Positions 23,755 to 38,376 are shown, numbered from the stretch's first letter. The stretch is DNA of 64,000 nucleotides from Congeria kusceri (GCA_027627225.1 JAPFQT010000430.1:58249-122248); one strand, 5' to 3'. Numbers and translations: made by a program. The notes: generated by a model from the sequence alone, not told the origin.

Positions 23755-23808
23755 AGGTCTCTTATGCCAAAACAGGTAATAACAATTTATTATCAGGTAC
23801 ACAATCAA

Positions 23809-25767
23809 CTAAGCATATTTATGATGCTTAAGGTGTGGAAGACTGTCATAATCAGGTTTGGGGTCACTCATGCCCTTGCCGTAGTGTAATTCCTCATGCA
23901 GTTTGTATCGATAATTCCGCGTCCTGGCACGTAAAGCTCGTGCTTTGTTGGTAGCGGATGTTTGCTTTCGGTTAAGGTCGTTGCGGTCCTCATATGCTAT
24001 CTGCTTAATAATCTTTGACCCCTGGGTAAGGTTAGCATTTAGTTCAGTGGTTTTTGCAATTACAGAGTCAGCATAGCCATTGTTTAATTTGTGAACCTGC
24101 CCGTGAATTCGACCTACACAGTTGCGTGAGAAAGTCACAGTTTTAGGATTGACAGCTTGGTACGACCTGTTTACTGCTTCACTTTTTTGGGTTGTGGTTA
24201 AAAGTTTGGTAGCGTCAAGAGCAGCTGGACCTAAAACCATTTCAATGCATTTTTTAAGGACTTGTTGGTCACTGTCAACCATTTTAACCTTGACATTGTC
24301 TGGCATGAAATTCTTAGCTTGCCTATTTGTACCAGCACAGACATAACTGTACTTTGCACAATGAGTACCGCAGTAACCACTGAAGCATAGAACAATGGTT
24401 GCGATTACATCAACCATGACCTTCTTTAGAACCTTGATGTCACCCTGGTGTTTATTGTGGGCAGCTTTAAGCTCAGCCATACCCCTAGCTTTGACCGAGA
24501 GAGCGAACCGACTCCTGATATTAGACTTGGAATGACCCTTGAGCATGCCCTTTGAGAAAGGCGCTTTGTTGAGCTCGCGCTTCAGCGAGTTGCCTAGGTG
24601 CCTCAGATCCTTAAGATGACCCACATTGTGACCGTGAGAGTTACGAACACCTTGGAATGCCCTACTGTCCCCATCACAAGTGAAATTTGCTATTTTGATG
24701 TCCTTAGAGATCTGGTCACCTAACAACCTATTCCATTTGCCTTCATCACCTATTGGTTCCCTCTCTGAAACATTTGCAGAACAATGCCCCCTATGATTGG
24801 GGCACTGAACAGGTTTACCCTTATTCCTAAGCATTGATGCAGTCCTGCATAGTTTATTTGCTACTTGTACCCCTACAATTTGCTTGTTTCTGGTATTGTT
24901 TTCACACATAGTACTTATGGCAATAGTTCCGGCTTGAAAGGGTGTCGCGTCAGAGTTAAAAATTGGATTGTTGTAGCAAGTGTCCCCTTCAACATTTACC
25001 TTAGAGGGATCTTTTTGACCAATTTTGGCATTTTCAGCAACTAAGTTTTCTCTAATCTGGTACATGCTTCTCTCATTTAGGGATTTAAGGGCAGTATTGA
25101 CCTTATTTGCTTGTTTTTGCATAGCGAGTGGAGAGGGAGCAATGATATTGGTTGTGTTGAGAATTCTGCGGGAACCTGTGTTCCCAATAGAAGTACTTGC
25201 AACACCTATTTGGAAGCCTACATTGATCTGAGCTGCCTTTCTGCCCCTGGTACTTGATGGAACCTCATTGTAAAGCTTATAATGCTTGCCTACATATCTG
25301 CATCTTGTACATTTTAACCTTTCCTCCCAGCCTCAGCACCACTTTATGGAAGCACTGCCGTCAATTACCAAGTCGCCCCTACATTTATCACTTCTTAACC
25401 TATGCTTTCTATTTTCAGAGGACATCATAGACTGGAGTAGGGCGGGGACATAGACCTTGTTCGTAAGTAAGTCGGGATGGACTTTTGATGGAGCAGGAAC
25501 CCGTAACAGGTCTACATGGCGAATCTTGTTCGCTGTCGGACGCAAGGGCTTAGCTGGGGTTTGAGAGCCGTCTACATCCCGAAAAGTAAGAACCTTGTCA
25601 TTGTAAGCTACCCGTGCTTCAAAGGATGACCTTTCTAACCTTACATAGGTTGTGTTGGAATTTGACCTTCTTTCATAATTATGTTTTTTCCCCTTCACCG
25701 GACTAGTCCCACCTCGTTTAAAACCAACATTGAGCAACTTTTTCTTTTGCTTGGTTATGAACCCCAT
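23809..25767 (-). pseudogene. Mutator-like transposase, type A, unit 7
   Basis: Shared TGA at codon 145 (25333-25335); DDE part open from 25122 down to 23809. Confidence 0.83.
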
Positions 25768-26485
25768 TTTGACCAGATTGCCACCTTAAAAAAAGTCAAA
25801 GTACTTATTTTGTGCCCAAAATATGCAATTTTGTATTCCCTTAAACCTCTAAATGTGAGCAGGCAATGCAAATTGACCACCTGCTGCAGTTTAAAGGCAC
25901 TCATGACATTATATACTAGAATATATAATTGGTGGCCTGTAATTAAAGAGGCTGCGACAAACAAGGTGCTTTAAAGATTTTACACTTTATTGGTTTGAAA
26001 CAAGCAATTACTGGAAGCTGATTGATTTCTACACTTCAAAGTATCTTTGATCTCCCATTTTGACTAATTTGTTAATTGTCTTGGATGAAATTGGAATTTT
26101 TTTTCTATTAAATTTACATTTTTGGGGTGATTTTTTAAAAAAAATACACAAAAAATACATTATCAAAATGGCTTAGAGTAAAAATATCTAACAAAGTCAT
26201 TCTCTCCTCACCCCACATAAGCCCCCCATACATGTTTGTTTGGTTTGTTTGGGTATTTTGTCACAAATATTGCAAATATCAGCTTTAATTGTTAGAGGGA
26301 CATTTAAGCTTCAAGACGCTTGAAATCACCGGCTTCCGACCAAAATCACCTGTGTTTGAAAATATGAAATAAAATGGCCAAATGGACAGATATACAAGCC
26401 AAACTTAATATATTGGTGCAATATGCATGGGAAGATAATTATATGCAAGAAAAACTAATTTTAATGAGAACAAATTTCTCTTATA

Positions 26486-26956
26486 GGTTACAGTATACTA
26501 AATATTTCAGGTGTGCAATGCTATACTCTCTAAATAAATCAACACCATTTATTTGAAGACACAATTTTCTGTATAGTCACTTGCCATGACTTTATTTTTG
26601 AATATTTCTTTGTACGTGTGGTAGGAAAAACATTGTTGTGTACTAAAAATTCACTGTTTCGCTTGAAGGTTGGAGACTACATGACGAGACTTTGACAGTT
26701 GGCAGTATACCTTCAACTGGAGAGTAGCCGGTAAAAAGATGGCCGTAAAACAGTGAACTTTGATTCGCGTCGAGTTCTTTCTTACATATCACATGACCTA
26801 TCTTTTTTATTGTCTAAATCAATTCGGCTCGGAATGCTCTTTAAGAAAAGGTATGGTTATGAGGGTCTCTACGCGCAAAATGTTGAGTTTATTTTTTGTT
26901 GAATTTATTGCTTTTACATTGAATTTGTTAAGGAAATCTTTTAGTATATTGTGACC
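26486..26956. mobile_element. Nested MITE, unit 8
   Basis: Complete 471-bp copy, TA on both sides. Confidence 0.83.
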
Positions 26957-27003
26957 TAAACTGACTTTGGGTTAAAATAAAATATCGTCTGCAAGTGCAA
27001 AAT

Positions 27004-27545
27004 ATGGATGAGAAAGCAGATTTTTGGTCATTTCTGAGCAAAAGAGTAGAAAATAAGTGCATTAAATGCATCAATTCAGATTGTTTGATCTGGAATGGTT
27101 GTATTTGAAATAGTTCCTTACCCTATTATGGCCGAATGAGGGCTAAATTGCCTTCGGACATAAAATCAGAGACATACTTGGTTCACCGTGTAGCGTTAAT
27201 GTGCTACATGAAGTCAGAATTGAACGCCAGGGACTCCGTGAGCCACTTATGCAACACTAGCTTGTGTGTTATGCCTGAACATTTAAACATAGAGCCCCAT
27301 TCCACCAACATGGAACGGCGGACATGTTTACAGTTCGGAGAGTGCAGCGGGCATGGAACTGAGCCAGCCTGCATATTTGGTAGAAACATGAATACAACAA
27401 GCTTTATCACTTCCTTTTATTCATAGAAATACACTTAAAATACATAAATGCATGTTTTTTTTCATTTTATATCTATTTCTATTGGGTATTTTTGCCTTTT
27501 TCAGGTAGAGGAACGCCTGATGCTGACGCGAGGGCCACTTGTTAG
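27004..27545 (+). pseudogene. His-Cys-box endonuclease, type A, unit 8
   Basis: Exons 27004-27379 and 27505-27545; shared TGA at codon 35. A private A-to-T change at 27272 turns Lys90 into Met inside the C88-x4-H93 zinc loop (CVMPEHL instead of CVKPEHL). A change in this loop fits a gene no longer under selection. Confidence 0.78.
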
Positions 27546-27599
27546 AGGTCTCTTATGCCAAAACAGGTAATAACAATTTATTATCAGGTACACAATCAA

Positions 27600-29558
27600 C
27601 TAAGCATATTTATGATGCTTAAGGTGTGGAAGACTGTCATAATCAGGTTTGGGGTCACTCATGCCCTTGCCGTAGTGTAATTCCTCATGCAGTTTGTATC
27701 GATAATTCCGCGTCCTGGCACGTAAAGCTCGTGCTTTGTTGGTAGCGGATGTTTGCTTTCGGTTAAGGTCGTTGCGGTCCTCATATGCTATCTGCTTAAT
27801 AATCTTTGACCCCTGGGTAAGGTTAGCATTTAGTTCAGTGGTTTTTGCAATTACAGAGTCAGCATAGCCATTGTTTAATTTGTGAACCTGCCCGTGAATT
27901 CGACCTACACAGTTGCGTGAGAAAGTCACAGTTTTAGGATTGACAGCTTGGTACGACCTGTTTACTGCTTCACTTTTTTGGGTTGTGGTTAAAAGTTTGG
28001 TAGCGTCAAGAGCAGCTGGACCTAAAACCATTTCAATGCATTTTTTAAGGACTTGTTGGTCACTGTCAACCATTTTAACCTTGACATTGTCTGGCATGAA
28101 ATTCTTAGCTTGCCTATTTGTACCAGCACAGACATAACTGTACTTTGCACAATGAGTACCGCAGTAACCACTGAAGCATAGAACAATGGTTGCGATTACA
28201 TCAACCATGACCTTCTTTAGAACCTTGATGTCACCCTGGTGTTTATTGTGGGCAGCTTTAAGCTCAGCCATACCCCTAGCTTTGACCGAGAGAGCGAACC
28301 GACTCCTGATATTAGACTTGGAATGACCCTTGAGCATGCCCTTTGAGAAAGGCGCTTTGTTGAGCTCGCGCTTCAGCGAGTTGCCTAGGTGCCTCAGATC
28401 CTTAAGATGACCCACATTGTGACCGTGAGAGTTACGAACACCTTGGAATGCCCTACTGTCCCCATCACAAGTGAAATTTGCTATTTTGATGTCCTTAGAG
28501 ATCTGGTCACCTAACAACCTATTCCATTTGCCTTCATCACCTATTGGTTCCCTCTCTGAAACATTTGCAGAACAATGCCCCCTATGATTGGGGCACTGAA
28601 CAGGTTTACCCTTATTCCTAAGCATTGATGCAGTCCTGCATAGTTTATTTGCTACTTGTACCCCTACAATTTGCTTGTTTCTGGTATTGTTTTCACACAT
28701 AGTACTTATGGCAATAGTTCCGGCTTGAAAGGGTGTCGCGTCAGAGTTAAAAATTGGATTGTTGTAGCAAGTGTCCCCTTCAACATTTACCTTAGAGGGA
28801 TCTTTTTGACCAATTTTGGCATTTTCAGCAACTAAGTTTTCTCTAATCTGGTACATGCTTCTCTCATTTAGGGATTTAAGGGCAGTATTGACCTTATTTG
28901 CTTGTTTTTGCATAGCGAGTGGAGAGGGAGCAATGATATTGGTTGTGTTGAGAATTCTGCGGGAACCTGTGTTCCCAATAGAAGTACTTGCAACACCTAT
29001 TTGGAAGCCTACATTGATCTGAGCTGCCTTTCTGCCCCTGGTACTTGATGGAACCTCATTGTAAAGCTTATAATGCTTGCCTACATATCTGCATCTTGTA
29101 CATTTTAACCTTTCCTCCCAGCCTCAGCACCACTTTATGGAAGCACTGCCGTCAATTACCAAGTCGCCCCTACATTTATCACTTCTTAACCTATGCTTTC
29201 TATTTTCAGAGGACATCATAGACTGGAGTAGGGCGGGGACATAGACCTTGTTCGTAAGTAAGTCGGGATGGACTTTTGATGGAGCAGGAACCCGTAACAG
29301 GTCTACATGGCGAATCTTGTTCGCTGTCGGACGCAAGGGCTTAGCTGGGGTTTGAGAGCCGTCTACATCCCGAAAAGTAAGAACCTTGTCATTGTAAGCT
29401 ACCCGTGCTTCAAAGGATGACCTTTCTAACCTTACATAGGTTGTGTTGGAATTTGACCTTCTTTCATAATTATGTTTTTTCCCCTTCACCGGACTAGTCC
29501 CACCTCGTTTAAAACCAACATTGAGCAACTTTTTCTTTTGCTTGGTTATGAACCCCAT
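27600..29558 (-). pseudogene. Mutator-like transposase, type A, unit 8
   Basis: Shared TGA at codon 145 (29124-29126); no other lesion seen. Confidence 0.83.
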
Positions 29559-30276
29559 TTTGACCAGATTGCCACCTTAAAAAAAGTCAAAGTACTTATT
29601 TTGTGCCCAAAATATGCAATTTTGTATTCCCTTAAACCTCTAAATGTGAGCAGGCAATGCAAATTGACCACCTGCTGCAGTTTAAAGGCACTCATGACAT
29701 TATATACTAGAATATATAATTGGTGGCCTGTAATTAAAGAGGCTGCGACAAACAAGGTGCTTTAAAGATTTTACACTTTATTGGTTTGAAACAAGCAATT
29801 ACTGGAAGCTGATTGATTTCTACACTTCAAAGTATCTTTGATCTCCCATTTTGACTAATTTGTTAATTGTCTTGGATGAAATTGGAATTTTTTTTCTATT
29901 AAATTTACATTTTTGGGGTGATTTTTTTAAAAAAATACACAAAAAATACATTATCAAAATGGCTTAGAGTAAAAATATCTAACAAAGTCATTCTCTCCTC
30001 ACCCCACATAAGCCCCCCATACATGTTTGTTTGGTTTGTTTGGGTATTTTGTCACAAATATTGCAAATATCAGCTTTAATTGTTAGAGGGACATTTAAGC
30101 TTCAAGACGCTTGAAATCACCGGCTTCCGACCAAAATCACCTGTGTTTGAAAATATGAAATAAAATGGCCAAATGGACAGATATACAAGCCAAACTTAAT
30201 ATATTGGTGCAATATGCATGGGAAGATAATTATATGCAAGAAAAACTAATTTTAATGAGAACAAATTTCTCTTATA

Positions 30277-30747
30277 GGTTACAGTATACTAAATATTTCA
30301 GGTGTGCAATGCTATACTCTCTAAATAAATCAACACCATTTATTTGAAGACACAATTTTCTGTATAGTCACTTGCCATGACTTTATTTTTGAATATTTCT
30401 TTGTACGTGTGGTAGGAAAAACATTGTTGTGTACTAAAAATTCACTGTTTCGCTTGAAGGTTGGAGACTACATGACGAGACTTTGACAGTTGGCAGTATA
30501 CCTTCAACTGGAGAGTAGCCGGTAAAAAGATGGCCGTAAAACAGTGAACTTTGATTCGCGTCGAGTTCTTTCTTACATATCACATGACCTATCTTTTTTA
30601 TTGTCTAAATCAATTCGGCTCGGAATGCTCTTTAAGAAAAGGTATGGTTATGAGGGTCTCTACGCGCAAAATGTTGAGTTTATTTTTTGTTGAATTTATT
30701 GCTTTTACATTGAATTTGTTAAGGAAATCTTTTAGTATATTGTGACC
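30277..30747. mobile_element. Nested MITE, unit 9
   Basis: Complete 471-bp copy, TA on both sides. Confidence 0.83.
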
Positions 30748-30794
30748 TAAACTGACTTTGGGTTAAAATAAAATATCGTCTGCAAGTGCAAAAT

Positions 30795-31336
30795 ATGGAT
30801 GAGAAAGCAGATTTTTGGTCATTTCTGAGCAAAAGAGTAGAAAATAAGTGCATTAAATGCATCAATTCAGATTGTTTGATCTGGAATGGTTGTATTTGAA
30901 ATAGTTCCTTACCCTATTATGGCCGAATGAGGGCTAAATTGCCTTCGGACATAAAATCAGAGACATACTTGGTTCACCGTGTAGCGTTAATGTGCTACAT
31001 GAAGTCAGAATTGAACGCCAGGGACTCCGTGAGCCACTTATGCAACACTAGCTTGTGTGTTAAGCCTGAACATTTAAACATAGAGCCCCATTCCACCAAC
31101 ATGGAACGGCGGACATGTTTACAGTTCGGAGAGTGCAGCGGACATGGAACTGAGCCAGCCTGCATATTTGGTAGAAACATGAATACAACAAGCTTTATCA
31201 CTTCCTTTTATTCATAGAAATACACTTAAAATACATAAATGCATGTTTTTTTTCATTTTATATCTATTTCTATTGGGTATTTTTGCCTTTTTCAGGTAGA
31301 GGAACGCCTGATGCTGACGCGAGGGCCACTTGTTAG
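30795..31336 (+). pseudogene. His-Cys-box endonuclease, type A, unit 9
   Basis: Exons 30795-31170 and 31296-31336; shared TGA at codon 35. The private base at 31142 is silent (Gly116, GGG to GGA). Confidence 0.78.
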
Positions 31337-31390
31337 AGGTCTCTTATGCCAAAACAGGTAATAACAATTTATTATCAGGTACACAATCAA

Positions 31391-33349
31391 CTAAGCATAT
31401 TTATGATGCTTAAGGTGTGGAAGACTGTCATAATCAGGTTTGGGGTCACTCATGCCCTTGCCGTAGTGTAATTCCTCATGCAGTTTGTATCGATAATTCC
31501 GCGTCCTGGCACGTAAAGCTCGTGCTTTGTTGGTAGCGGATGTTTGCTTTCGGTTAAGGTCGTTGCGGTCCTCATATGCTATCTGCTTAATAATCTTTGA
31601 CCCCTGGGTAAGGTTAGCATTTAGTTCAGTGGTTTTTGCAATTACAGAGTCAGCATAGCCATTGTTTAATTTGTGAACCTGCCCGTGAATTCGACCTACA
31701 CAGTTGCGTGAGAAAGTCACAGTTTTAGGATTGACAGCTTGGTACGACCTGTTTACTGCTTCACTTTTTTGGGTTGTGGTTAAAAGTTTGGTAGCGTCAA
31801 GAGCAGCTGGACCTAAAACCATTTCAATGCATTTTTTAAGGACTTGTTGGTCACTGTCAACCATTTTAACCTTGACATTGTCTGGCATGAAATTCTTAGC
31901 TTGCCTATTTGTACCAGCACAGACATAACTGTACTTTGCACAATGAGTACCGCAGTAACCACTGAAGCATAGAACAATGGTTGCGATTACATCAACCATG
32001 ACCTTCTTTAGAACCTTGATGTCACCCTGGTGTTTATTGTGGGCAGCTTTAAGCTCAGCCATACCCCTAGCTTTGACCGAGAGAGCGAACCGACTCCTGA
32101 TATTAGACTTGGAATGACCCTTGAGCATGCCCTTTGAGAAAGGCGCTTTGTTGAGCTCGCGCTTCAGCGAGTTGCCTAGGTGCCTCAGATCCTTAAGATG
32201 ACCCACATTGTGACCGTGAGAGTTACGAACACCTTGGAATGCCCTACTGTCCCCATCACAAGTGAAATTTGCTATTTTGATGTCCTTAGAGATCTGGTCA
32301 CCTAACAACCTATTCCATTTGCCTTCATCACCTATTGGTTCCCTCTCTGAAACATTTGCAGAACAATGCCCCCTATGATTGGGGCACTGAACAGGTTTAC
32401 CCTTATTCCTAAGCATTGATGCAGTCCTGCATAGTTTATTTGCTACTTGTACCCCTACAATTTGCTTGTTTCTGGTATTGTTTTCACACATAGTACTTAT
32501 GGCAATAGTTCCGGCTTGAAAGGGTGTCGCGTCAGAGTTAAAAATTGGATTGTTGTAGCAAGTGTCCCCTTCAACATTTACCTTAGAGGGATCTTTTTGA
32601 CCAATTTTGGCATTTTCAGCAACTAAGTTTTCTCTAATCTGGTACATGCTTCTCTCATTTAGGGATTTAAGGGCAGTATTGACCTTATTTGCTTGTTTTT
32701 GCATAGCGAGTGGAGAGGGAGCAATGATATTGGTTGTGTTGAGAATTCTGCGGGAACCTGTGTTCCCAATAGAAGTACTTGCAACACCTATTTGGAAGCC
32801 TACATTGATCTGAGCTGCCTTTCTGCCCCTGGTACTTGATGGAACCTCATTGTAAAGCTTATAATGCTTGCCTACATATCTGCATCTTGTACATTTTAAC
32901 CTTTCCTCCCAGCCTCAGCACCACTTTATGGAAGCACTGCCGTCAATTACCAAGTCGCCCCTACATTTATCACTTCTTAACCTATGCTTTCTATTTTCAG
33001 AGGACATCATAGACTGGAGTAGGGCGGGGACATAGACCTTGTTCGTAAGTAAGTCGGGATGGACTTTTGATGGAGCAGGAACCCGTAACAGGTCTACATG
33101 GCGAATCTTGTTCGCTGTCGGACGCAAGGGCTTAGCTGGGGTTTGAGAGCCGTCTACATCCCGAAAAGTAAGAACCTTGTCATTGTAAGCTACCCGTGCT
33201 TCAAAGGATGACCTTTCTAACCTTACATAGGTTGTGTTGGAATTTGACCTTCTTTCATAATTATGTTTTTTCCCCTTCACCGGACTAGTCCCACCTCGTT
33301 TAAAACCAACATTGAGCAACTTTTTCTTTTGCTTGGTTATGAACCCCAT
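31391..33349 (-). pseudogene. Mutator-like transposase, type A, unit 9
   Basis: Shared TGA at codon 145 (32915-32917); no other lesion seen. Confidence 0.83.
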
Positions 33350-34067
33350 TTTGACCAGATTGCCACCTTAAAAAAAGTCAAAGTACTTATTTTGTGCCCA
33401 AAATATGCAATTTTGTATTCCCTTAAACCTCTAAATGTGAGCAGGCAATGCAAATTGACCACCTGCTGCAGTTTAAAGGCACTCATGACATTATATACTA
33501 GAATATATAATTGGTGGCCTGTAATTAAAGAGGCTGCGACAAACAAGGTGCTTTAAAGATTTTACACTTTATTGGTTTGAAACAAGCAATTACTGGAAGC
33601 TGATTGATTTCTACACTTCAAAGTATCTTTGATCTCCCATTTTGACTAATTTGTTAATTGTCTTGGATGAAATTGGAATTTTTTTTCTATTAAATTTACA
33701 TTTTTGGGGTGATTTTTTTAAAAAAATACACAAAAAATACATTATCAAAATGGCTTAGAGTAAAAATATCTAACAAAGTCATTCTCTCCTCACCCCACAT
33801 AAGCCCCCCATACATGTTTGTTTGGTTTGTTTGGGTATTTTGTCACAAATATTGCAAATATCAGCTTTAATTGTTAGAGGGACATTTAAGCTTCAAGACG
33901 CTTGAAATCACCGGCTTCCGACCAAAATCACCTGTGTTTGAAAATATGAAATAAAATGGCCAAATGGACAGATATACAAGCCAAACTTAATATATTGGTG
34001 CAATATGCATGGGAAGATAATTATATGCAAGAAAAACTAATTTTAATGAGAACAAATTTCTCTTATA

Positions 34068-34538
34068 GGTTACAGTATACTAAATATTTCAGGTGTGCAA
34101 TGCTATACTCTCTAAATAAATCAACACCATTTATTTGAAGACACAATTTTCTGTATAGTCACTTGCCATGACTTTATTTTTGAATATTTCTTTGTACGTG
34201 TGGTAGGAAAAACATTGTTGTGTACTAAAAATTCACTGTTTCGCTTGAAGGTTGGAGAATACATGACGAGACTTTGACAGTTGGCAGTATACCTTCAACT
34301 GGAGAGTAGCCGGTAAAAAGATGGCCGTAAAACAGTGAACTTTGATTCGCGTCGAGTTCTTTCTTACATATCACATGACCTATCTTTTTTATTGTCTAAA
34401 TCAATTCGGCTCGGAATGCTCTTTAAGAAAAGGTATGGTTATGAGGGTCTCTACGCGCAAAATGTTGAGTTTATTTTTTGTTGAATTTATTGCTTTTACA
34501 TTGAATTTGTTAAGGAAATCTTTTAGTATATTGTGACC
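34068..34538. mobile_element. Nested MITE, unit 10
   Basis: Complete 471-bp copy with A at 34259 (GAGAATAC for GAGACTAC) in the loop of the nested hairpin. Confidence 0.83.
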
Positions 34539-34585
34539 TAAACTGACTTTGGGTTAAAATAAAATATCGTCTGCAAGTGCAAAAT

Positions 34586-35127
34586 ATGGATGAGAAAGCA
34601 GATTTTTGGTCATTTCTGAGCAAAAGAGTAGAAAATAAGTGCATTAAATGCATCAATTCAGATTGTTTGATCTGGAATGGTTGTATTTGAAATAGTTCCT
34701 TACCCTATTATGGCCGAATGAGGGCTAAATTGCCTTCGGACATAAAATCAGAGACATACTTGGTTCACCGTGTAGCGTTAATGTGCTACATGAAGTCAGA
34801 ATTGAACGCCAGGGACTCCGTGAGCCACTTATGCAACACTAGCTTGTGTGTTAAGCCTGAACATTTAAACATAGAGCCCCATTCCACCAACATGGAACGG
34901 CGGACATGTTTACAGTTCGGAGAGTGCAGCGGGCATGGAACTGAGCCAGCCTGCATATTTGGTAGAAACATGAATACAACAAGCTTTATCACTTCCTTTT
35001 ATTCATAGAAATACACTTAAAATACATAAATGCATGTTTTTTTTCATTTTATATCTATTTCTATTGGGTATTTTTGCCTTTTTCAGGTAGAGGAACGCCT
35101 GATGCTGACGCGAGGGCCACTTGTTAG
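34586..35127 (+). pseudogene. His-Cys-box endonuclease, type A, unit 10
   Basis: Exons 34586-34961 and 35087-35127; shared TGA at codon 35. Confidence 0.78.
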
Positions 35128-35181
35128 AGGTCTCTTATGCCAAAACAGGTAATAACAATTTATTATCAGGTACACAATCAA

Positions 35182-37140
35182 CTAAGCATATTTATGATGC
35201 TTAAGGTGTGGAAGACTGTCATAATCAGGTTTGGGGTCACTCATGCCCTTGCCGTAGTGTAATTCCTCATGCAGTTTGTATCGATAATTCCGCGTCCTGG
35301 CACGTAAAGCTCGTGCTTTGTTGGTAGCGGATGTTTGCTTTCGGTTAAGGTCGTTGCGGTCCTCATATGCTATCTGCTTAATAATCTTTGACCCCTGGGT
35401 AAGGTTAGCATTTAGTTCAGTGGTTTTTGCAATTACAGAGTCAGCATAGCCATTGTTTAATTTGTGAACCTGCCCGTGAATTCGACCTACACAGTTGCGT
35501 GAGAAAGTCACAGTTTTAGGATTGACAGCTTGGTACGACCTGTTTACTGCTTCACTTTTTTGGGTTGTGGTTAAAAGTTTGGTAGCGTCAAGAGCAGCTG
35601 GACCTAAAACCATTTCAATGCATTTTTTAAGGACTTGTTGGTCACTGTCAACCATTTTAACCTTGACATTGTCTGGCATGAAATTCTTAGCTTGCCTATT
35701 TGTACCAGCACAGACATAACTGTACTTTGCACAATGAGTACCGCAGTAACCACTGAAGCATAGAACAATGGTTGCGATTACATCAACCATGACCTTCTTT
35801 AGAACCTTGATGTCACCCTGGTGTTTATTGTGGGCAGCTTTAAGCTCAGCCATACCCCTAGCTTTGACCGAGAGAGCGAACCGACTCCTGATATTAGACT
35901 TGGAATGACCCTTGAGCATGCCCTTTGAGAAAGGCGCTTTGTTGAGCTCGCGCTTCAGCGAGTTGCCTAGGTGCCTCAGATCCTTAAGATGACCCACATT
36001 GTGACCGTGAGAGTTACGAACACCTTGGAATGCCCTACTGTCCCCATCACAAGTGAAATTTGCTATTTTGATGTCCTTAGAGATCTGGTCACCTAACAAC
36101 CTATTCCATTTGCCTTCATCACCTATTGGTTCCCTCTCTGAAACATTTGCAGAACAATGCCCCCTATGATTGGGGCACTGAACAGGTTTACCCTTATTCC
36201 TAAGCATTGATGCAGTCCTGCATAGTTTATTTGCTACTTGTACCCCTACAATTTGCTTGTTTCTGGTATTGTTTTCACACATAGTACTTATGGCAATAGT
36301 TCCGGCTTGAAAGGGTGTCGCGTCAGAGTTAAAAATTGGATTGTTGTAGCAAGTGTCCCCTTCAACATTTACCTTAGAGGGATCTTTTTGACCAATTTTG
36401 GCATTTTCAGCAACTAAGTTTTCTCTAATCTGGTACATGCTTCTCTCATTTAGGGATTTAAGGGCAGTATTGACCTTATTTGCTTGTTTTTGCATAGCGA
36501 GTGGAGAGGGAGCAATGATATTGGTTGTGTTGAGAATTCTGCGGGAACCTGTGTTCCCAATAGAAGTACTTGCAACACCTATTTGGAAGCCTACATTGAT
36601 CTGAGCTGCCTTTCTGCCCCTGGTACTTGATGGAACCTCATTGTAAAGCTTATAATGCTTGCCTACATATCTGCATCTTGTACATTTTAACCTTTCCTCC
36701 CAGCCTCAGCACCACTTTATGGAAGCACTGCCGTCAATTACCAAGTCGCCCCTACATTTATCACTTCTTAACCTATGCTTTCTATTTTCAGAGGACATCA
36801 TAGACTGGAGTAGGGCGGGGACATAGACCTTGTTCGTAAGTAAGTCGGGATGGACTTTTGATGGAGCAGGAACCCGTAACAGGTCTACATGGCGAATCTT
36901 GTTCGCTGTCGGACGCAAGGGCTTAGCTGGGGTTTGAGAGCCGTCTACATCCCGAAAAGTAAGAACCTTGTCATTGTAAGCTACCCGTGCTTCAAAGGAT
37001 GACCTTTCTAACCTTACATAGGTTGTGTTGGAATTTGACCTTCTTTCATAATTATGTTTTTTCCCCTTCACCGGACTAGTCCCACCTCGTTTAAAACCAA
37101 CATTGAGCAACTTTTTCTTTTGCTTGGTTATGAACCCCAT
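35182..37140 (-). pseudogene. Mutator-like transposase, type A, unit 10
   Basis: Shared TGA at codon 145 (36706-36708); no other lesion seen. Confidence 0.83.
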
Positions 37141-37858
37141 TTTGACCAGATTGCCACCTTAAAAAAAGTCAAAGTACTTATTTTGTGCCCAAAATATGCA
37201 ATTTTGTATTCCCTTAAACCTCTAAATGTGAGCAGGCAATGCAAATTGACCACCTGCTGCAGTTTAAAGGCACTCATGACATTATATACTAGAATATATA
37301 ATTGGTGGCCTGTAATTAAAGAGGCTGCGACAAACAAGGTGCTTTAAAGATTTTACACTTTATTGGTTTGAAACAAGCAATTACTGGAAGCTGATTGATT
37401 TCTACACTTCAAAGTATCTTTGATCTCCCATTTTGACTAATTTGTTAATTGTCTTGGATGAAATTGGAATTTTTTTTCTATTAAATTTACATTTTTGGGG
37501 TGATTTTTTTAAAAAAATACACAAAAAATACATTATCAAAATGGCTTAGAGTAAAAATATCTAACAAAGTCATTCTCTCCTCACCCCACATAAGCCCCCC
37601 ATACATGTTTGTTTGGTTTGTTTGGGTATTTTGTCACAAATATTGCAAATATCAGCTTTAATTGTTAGAGGGACATTTAAGCTTCAAGACGCTTGAAATC
37701 ACCGGCTTCCGACCAAAATCACCTGTGTTTGAAAATATGAAATAAAATGGCCAAATGGACAGATATACAAGCCAAACTTAATATATTGGTGCAATATGCA
37801 TGGGAAGATAATTATATGCAAGAAAAACTAATTTTAATGAGAACAAATTTCTCTTATA

Positions 37859-38329
37859 GGTTACAGTATACTAAATATTTCAGGTGTGCAATGCTATACT
37901 CTCTAAATAAATCAACACCATTTATTTGAAGACACAATTTTCTGTATAGTCACTTGCCATGACTTTATTTTTGAATATTTCTTTGTACGTGTGGTAGGAA
38001 AAACATTGTTGTGTACTAAAAATTCACTGTTTCGCTTGAAGGTTGGAGACTACATGACGAGACTTTGACAGTTGGCAGTATACCTTCAACTGGAGAGTAG
38101 CCGGTAAAAAGATGGCCGTAAAACAGTGAACTTTGATTCGCGTCGAGTTCTTTCTTACATATCACATGACCTATCTTTTTTATTGTCTAAATCAATTCGG
38201 CTCGGAATGCTCTTTAAGAAAAGGTATGGTTATGAGGGTCTCTACGCGCAAAATGTTGAGTTTATTTTTTGTTGAATTTATTGCTTTTACATTGAATTTG
38301 TTAAGGAAATCTTTTAGTATATTGTGACC
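37859..38329. mobile_element. Nested MITE, unit 11
   Basis: Complete 471-bp copy, TA on both sides. Confidence 0.83.
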
Positions 38330-38376
38330 TAAACTGACTTTGGGTTAAAATAAAATATCGTCTGCAAGTGCAAAAT

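Larger units (their letters stand above)
22273..26063 (+). repeat. Unit 7 (type A, MITE present)
   Basis: Full 3791-bp unit; no private change noticed. Confidence 0.95.
26064..29854 (+). repeat. Unit 8 (type A, MITE present)
   Basis: 3791 bp. Two private differences from other type A units: the T7A7 tract near the unit start is T6A8 (26131-26144), the state otherwise seen only in type B, and T at 27272 changes the endonuclease. Confidence 0.95.
29855..33645 (+). repeat. Unit 9 (type A, MITE present)
   Basis: 3791 bp with one private base, A at 31142. Confidence 0.95.
33646..37436 (+). repeat. Unit 10 (type A, MITE present)
   Basis: 3791 bp with one private base, A at 34259, inside the MITE. 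Confidence 0.95.
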
